A DNA stretch of 64,000 nucleotides, from the NCBI GenBank assembly GCA_036346405.1, contig CM070546.1:109498826-109562825 (forward strand), read 5' to 3'. A model generated the notes under the pieces. It worked only from the letters and a program-made list of their open reading frames with translations. It was not told where the DNA came from and searched no databases. Shown here piece by piece: positions 61,073-64,000 of this stretch. The stretch comes from Phyllostachys edulis (taxonomy: Eukaryota > Streptophyta > Magnoliopsida > Poales > Poaceae). How positions within the stretch are numbered: position 1 is the stretch's first letter; each line of letters opens with the position of its first letter. A program made the translations under genes and the position numbers.

Positions 61073-61766
61073 CCTTGGGAGTCGAATCCCAGGTAGAGAT
61101 CTTCTCGGCCAGCTTCCCGGCGAAGGAGAGGCTGCCCTCATTAGTGATCTCCCAATAGAACTACCTCTTCTTCCACCCCGGCCACGACGACCGGGCAAAC
61201 ATCTAAATGTACTCCTTCGACTTCCCGTCGTGGAGCTACAGACTGTAACCACCGGCGACTCCGAACAATCTAGTCATTCCATAGAAGTACTGGAACAACT
61301 CCAAGTCGGCTGGAATCCCCAGTAGGCCTCGCACAAGTACACGAACAATCCAAGCATCGTAATGGAGTTGGGAGCAAGGTTCAACAACTCCATACCGAAG
61401 TGTTCGAGCACGAGAGTGAGGAAAGGGTAAGCAGGCAATCGAAGGCCACACTCACAGAACGTCTGGAAGACAGGGATTTGCCCAATCTCACCCGACGGCC
61501 AATGCTGCCCAGAAGGCTCGATCCACTTCACGAATTCCTTCTTCAGGATCTTCTCGGAGTCGACCAAAACTCCAATTTTGGCCGCATCCATCTCCGATTC
61601 GGCCCACTGGGAAGCGGCTCCGGCCATTTCTCCCAAAAGCCGATGGTTTGGATTTGGAAAGATTGGGGAAGAAGGCTCGATTTGGTCGGCGGCGAAGAAC
61701 TCGAAAGCTTGAACAGCGAGAGCGATTTGGGGGAAGGTAAAAGACCTTATCCTCACCCACAGTGAA

Positions 61767-61774
61767 TATTTATA
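61767..61774 (-). promoter_or_regulatory. TATA box of the antisense gene
   Basis: On the minus strand the sequence reads GGTTATAAATATTCAC. The box lies 140 bp upstream of the ATG at 61627, a plausible distance for a start site and 5' UTR. It supports independent antisense transcription. Confidence 0.5.
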
Positions 61775-62060
61775 ACCGCACGCTTGAAGTCAAAAAGACA
61801 TAGCTACCCAACGGTTGCCAACTCTTTGGGAACCGCTCCAATAGACATATATGAGGGAGTCGATTGGGATTCTTAAATTTGTCTGCTCGAGGAAATCAGG
61901 TCGGTCTTTACACCTCAAGCGAAATTACCTTCTTGACCAAGTCTTTTTCTGGTCAAATGAAACGCCGGTCGAAGAGTTTTTCCTTCGACCATTTTCCTAC
62001 GACCACTTACTGGTCATAAGATCATTTACTACTCCTTTCCCAAGTAAGTTATTTTCGCTT

Positions 62061-62077
62061 GAAACTGGGGGGCTAGA
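62061..62077 (+). promoter_or_regulatory. Polypurine tract of element B
   Basis: GAAACTGGGGGGCTAGA sits immediately before the first base of the 3' LTR, where plus-strand synthesis would be primed. Confidence 0.65.
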
Positions 62078-62500
62078 TGACGAGGATATAATAATCCTCA
62101 TTTTTCATTTATCTATAATTCATATTATGGATAATAATGATGTCATATAACTCTTGAGTATACCCCTCAACAGCCGTAAGGGAGAAGCTGGGGGTCGTAA
62201 GATTTTCTACGACCACCCCATGGTCGTAAGTCTTTCTACGATCAGCCTGTGGTCATAAGTTCTTCTACGACCACCTCTTGGTAGTAAGTTCTTCTACGAC
62301 CAGCTCCTAATCAACAGGGCTCACAGACATGTGGGCCTAGTCAATCAGGGAATCTTCTGTACCGTATCCAAGGATATGAGCAATCAATTATGCTGTTGTT
62401 CTCTGGAATAATAGCACGATTTAACCCCCTATTATGGTGATAACTGCCTACGTGGGAACGTTACTACTCCCACAATAACCTCCAGTAACGGCTCCACGAT
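62078..62500 (+). mobile_element. 3' LTR of element B, truncated
   Basis: It starts TGACGAGGATATAATAATCC. It follows the 5' LTR through GTAACGGCTCCACGAT and then diverges abruptly at 62500, so the last ~310 bp are missing. The hairpin repeats are present at 62175-62310. Confidence 0.82.
62175..62310. repeat. GGTCGTA/TACGACC hairpin repeats, 3' LTR of B
   Basis: Four units, collinear with those at 31316-31440, differing by a few transitions. Confidence 0.7.
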
Positions 62501-63560
62501 CGACCCACCATGAGACACTGCGAGAACGTTGCTTTCTTATATGTCATCAGTTGGTCTCATTTACAATGCGTATGCTATGTCCTTAGACTTGAGATCGTCG
62601 CACGTACTCGAAATGCGTAATGGCTCACTTAGGGGTTACCAAACGCTACTCCGTAACTAGGTAGTTATAAAGGTAGCTTTCGGGTTTTATCATGATGCAT
62701 GCAACGAGACATGGTCGATCAAGATAGGATTTGTCCCTTCATACAACGAGAGAGATATCTCTAGGCCTCTCGAGTGATTGGATTCCAGAAATGCATAACC
62801 ACGCTACTCGAGGTTAAAGAGTTAACCGTAGTCAGGGAATTTGAGTCACATGATCGAGAAAGAGTGGTCAAGCTAACCAACAAGGATGACATGTACTCGC
62901 CTTGAGCTTGACCGATATCGTGAGGCAAAAGGAAATGCATATAAGTTTTGTTGAGGTTCGTCTGATATAATCTTTGCGTATACTTGGGAGTCAGCATATC
63001 TTGCTAGTGGCCGCTACCGATTAGTGGACGAGTAGGTGTATTCGGGCCATGTCCAAGTGTACATGAACCTATAGGGTCGCACACTTAAAGAGTTGGGATT
63101 TAATTTGGATGGTGATCAGAATTCTTGTGGACCACGAGTTCCTAATGGGCCTCAAAGTTCGAGACCCATCATGGATGTCTATATATAGAGGGGCGGTGGC
63201 ATAGGGTTAGGTTGAATTCGGAATTCCTGAAACCCTAGTGGCCACACCTTTCTCATCCAATACCACGCAGTTGGCGCTAGTACTCCAGCGCGCTATGTCC
63301 CTGCCCCGTACGTATGGATACCTTGGAGGTATTGATGTGAAGCATCAGCACTAGGATGATCCGTAACTCGTGACGATCACAAGCAGCTGGAGGAGGAGAT
63401 GTGCGGCTAGTACGACTACCACCGCACCAACACGCTACATCGACTCTACTTCCGCTATGAGTCTGCGCGTCTAGTGGTAACTCCGTGATCTATTACTGAC
63501 GGAGGTTCCTTGTTTACACAGTAGATTTTTAAATTTGTGCTAGTGTAGCCTTCTCGCGGT
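62501..63560 (+). mobile_element. Probable LTR of another retrotransposon (boundaries unclear)
   Basis: The sequence has LTR character: CTATATATAGAGG (63179-63191) followed by CCTAGTGG-type leader text and a non-coding GC-rich tail. No TG/CA ends, duplication or internal genes could be fixed. The junction at 62500 suggests it inserted into, or recombined with, the 3' LTR of B. Confidence 0.4.
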
Positions 63561-64000
63561 TCGACAATAAACCCATTTGCAAGAGCTAGCAGAGGTAGTA
63601 GAGGCAGGTGCAAAAGCGAGCTCGTCGACCTATCAGCCCAATGACATGTACCAGAAACTATAGGTTAAGAAATCAATCAATGATCAAGAACAGAACGAAA
63701 AAACGAACCGAGATTGGAGAGTATATGTAATCCAGATTCCAGGGAGTAGAGAATTACTAATCCTTGGTCCAAATGGGCGCTACTTTACATTCTATATACA
63801 TGTTTATTTATTCCAGATGCTCTTTGTCCCAAATAATCTAATGGTTGTACCTTGTACCACCACCAACATAACCAGAGGAAATCAATTCCTCTCGAAGTCT
63901 AACTGCTGATCTCTAAGCGAAAGAGGAACCGTTGTTACTCCGATCTCTAAAGTCGCTCATGGAGAGTGCTATCCCAGATGGATGCCCTTCGTGGGCTGAA
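63561..64000. other. No gene seen
   Basis: This is the end of the window; no reading frame, repeat or RNA gene is supported. Confidence 0.4.

Larger units (their letters stand above)
54696..61627 (-). pseudogene. Antisense spliced gene of element B ('putative gypsy type transposon' PF04195-like)
   Basis: Exon-like blocks on the minus strand: 61627-57506 (interrupted by LTR G), 57429-57308, 57101-56411, 56324-55784, 55715-55618, 55411-55266, 55212-55123 and about 55036-54696. Most junctions show GTAAGT-type donors and AG acceptors. Exon 1 (MAGAASQWAESEMDAAKIG, then ECGLRLPAYPFLTLVLEHF, FQYFYGMTRLFG, GLTGWHVVRDFITC) resembles the PF04195 family found in grass gypsy elements. Middle exons are low-complexity and basic; the last ones predict a coiled coil (EKAETKKLSEKIEDLQKKL). 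A TATA box lies 140 bp upstream. TAG/TAA/TGA stops in exons 1, 3 and 8 and frameshifts near 61315 and at the G junction show decay. Function unknown; antisense extra ORFs are known from Tat-type elements. Confidence 0.72.
31212..62500 (+). mobile_element. Ty3/gypsy element B (Tat-type, RIRE2-like), host of nested insertions
   Basis: The element runs from the 5' LTR (31212-31948) through PBS, gag, protease, reverse transcriptase, two RNase H regions and integrase, then an antisense gene, a polypurine tract and a truncated 3' LTR (62078-62500). Removing insertions C, F and G with one target copy each leaves about 12.5 kb. A second RNase H after RT and an extra ORF between pol and the 3' LTR are features of the Tat clade. 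All genes carry stops or frameshifts, so it is not autonomous. The 3' LTR stops short, so no target duplication for B can be given. Confidence 0.88.

Overview
This is a nuclear chromosome segment from a grass (Poaceae). The evidence is the GC-rich first exons with a falling GC gradient, the short GT-AG introns, and the large nested LTR retrotransposons with grass-type gag/pol sequences. I cannot name the species from sequence alone. It contains two apparently intact host genes: an LRR receptor-like pseudokinase (24285-27802, two exons) and a GDSL esterase/lipase (29589-31081, five exons). Most of the rest is transposable elements and gene relics.

Left part (1-23840). The window opens inside a minus-strand Ty3/gypsy element (A). 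Its LTR (2026-3739) is interrupted by a 925-bp solo LTR (H) with a perfect 5-bp target duplication. A plant-mobile-domain relic follows (4170-5215), then AT-rich and GC-rich repeats. Next comes a minus-strand pseudogene resembling the C-terminus of the Pol V largest subunit NRPE1 (7660-10080), interrupted and flanked by two inverted copies of a transposon end. A TIR element with a Myb/SANT-like relic spans 11037-13305. A 2.9-kb solo LTR (E) lies at 13860-16790, followed by a LINE-like ORF1 fragment and a decayed Ty1/copia element (18040-21590).

Centre (23840-31211). The receptor-like kinase and the GDSL gene lie here, separated by a foldback MITE with an 11-bp target duplication.

Right part (31212-62500). 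One Ty3/gypsy element of the Tat type (B) starts 130 bp downstream of the GDSL gene. Without its insertions it would be about 12.5 kb. It has gag, protease, RT, a degenerate RNase H, a second RNase H and integrase. Between pol and the 3' LTR it also carries an antisense, spliced gene with its own TATA box. Three later insertions have identifiable target duplications: an 11.8-kb Ty1/copia element (C, 34417-46206), which itself contains a solo LTR (D), and two related solo LTRs (F in integrase, G in the antisense gene). The 3' LTR of B breaks off at 62500 and an LTR-like sequence of another family follows.

The most interesting signals are palindrome arrays in the LTRs. LTRs E and D belong to one family, yet E uses CGGTAGTACCG where D uses CGGTCAGACCG, with conserved spacing and a matching position upstream of the TATA box. 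The same cores recur in the unrelated LTRs F and C. A different hairpin motif (GGTCGTA...TACGACC) recurs in the LTRs of A and B and in the introns of B's antisense gene.
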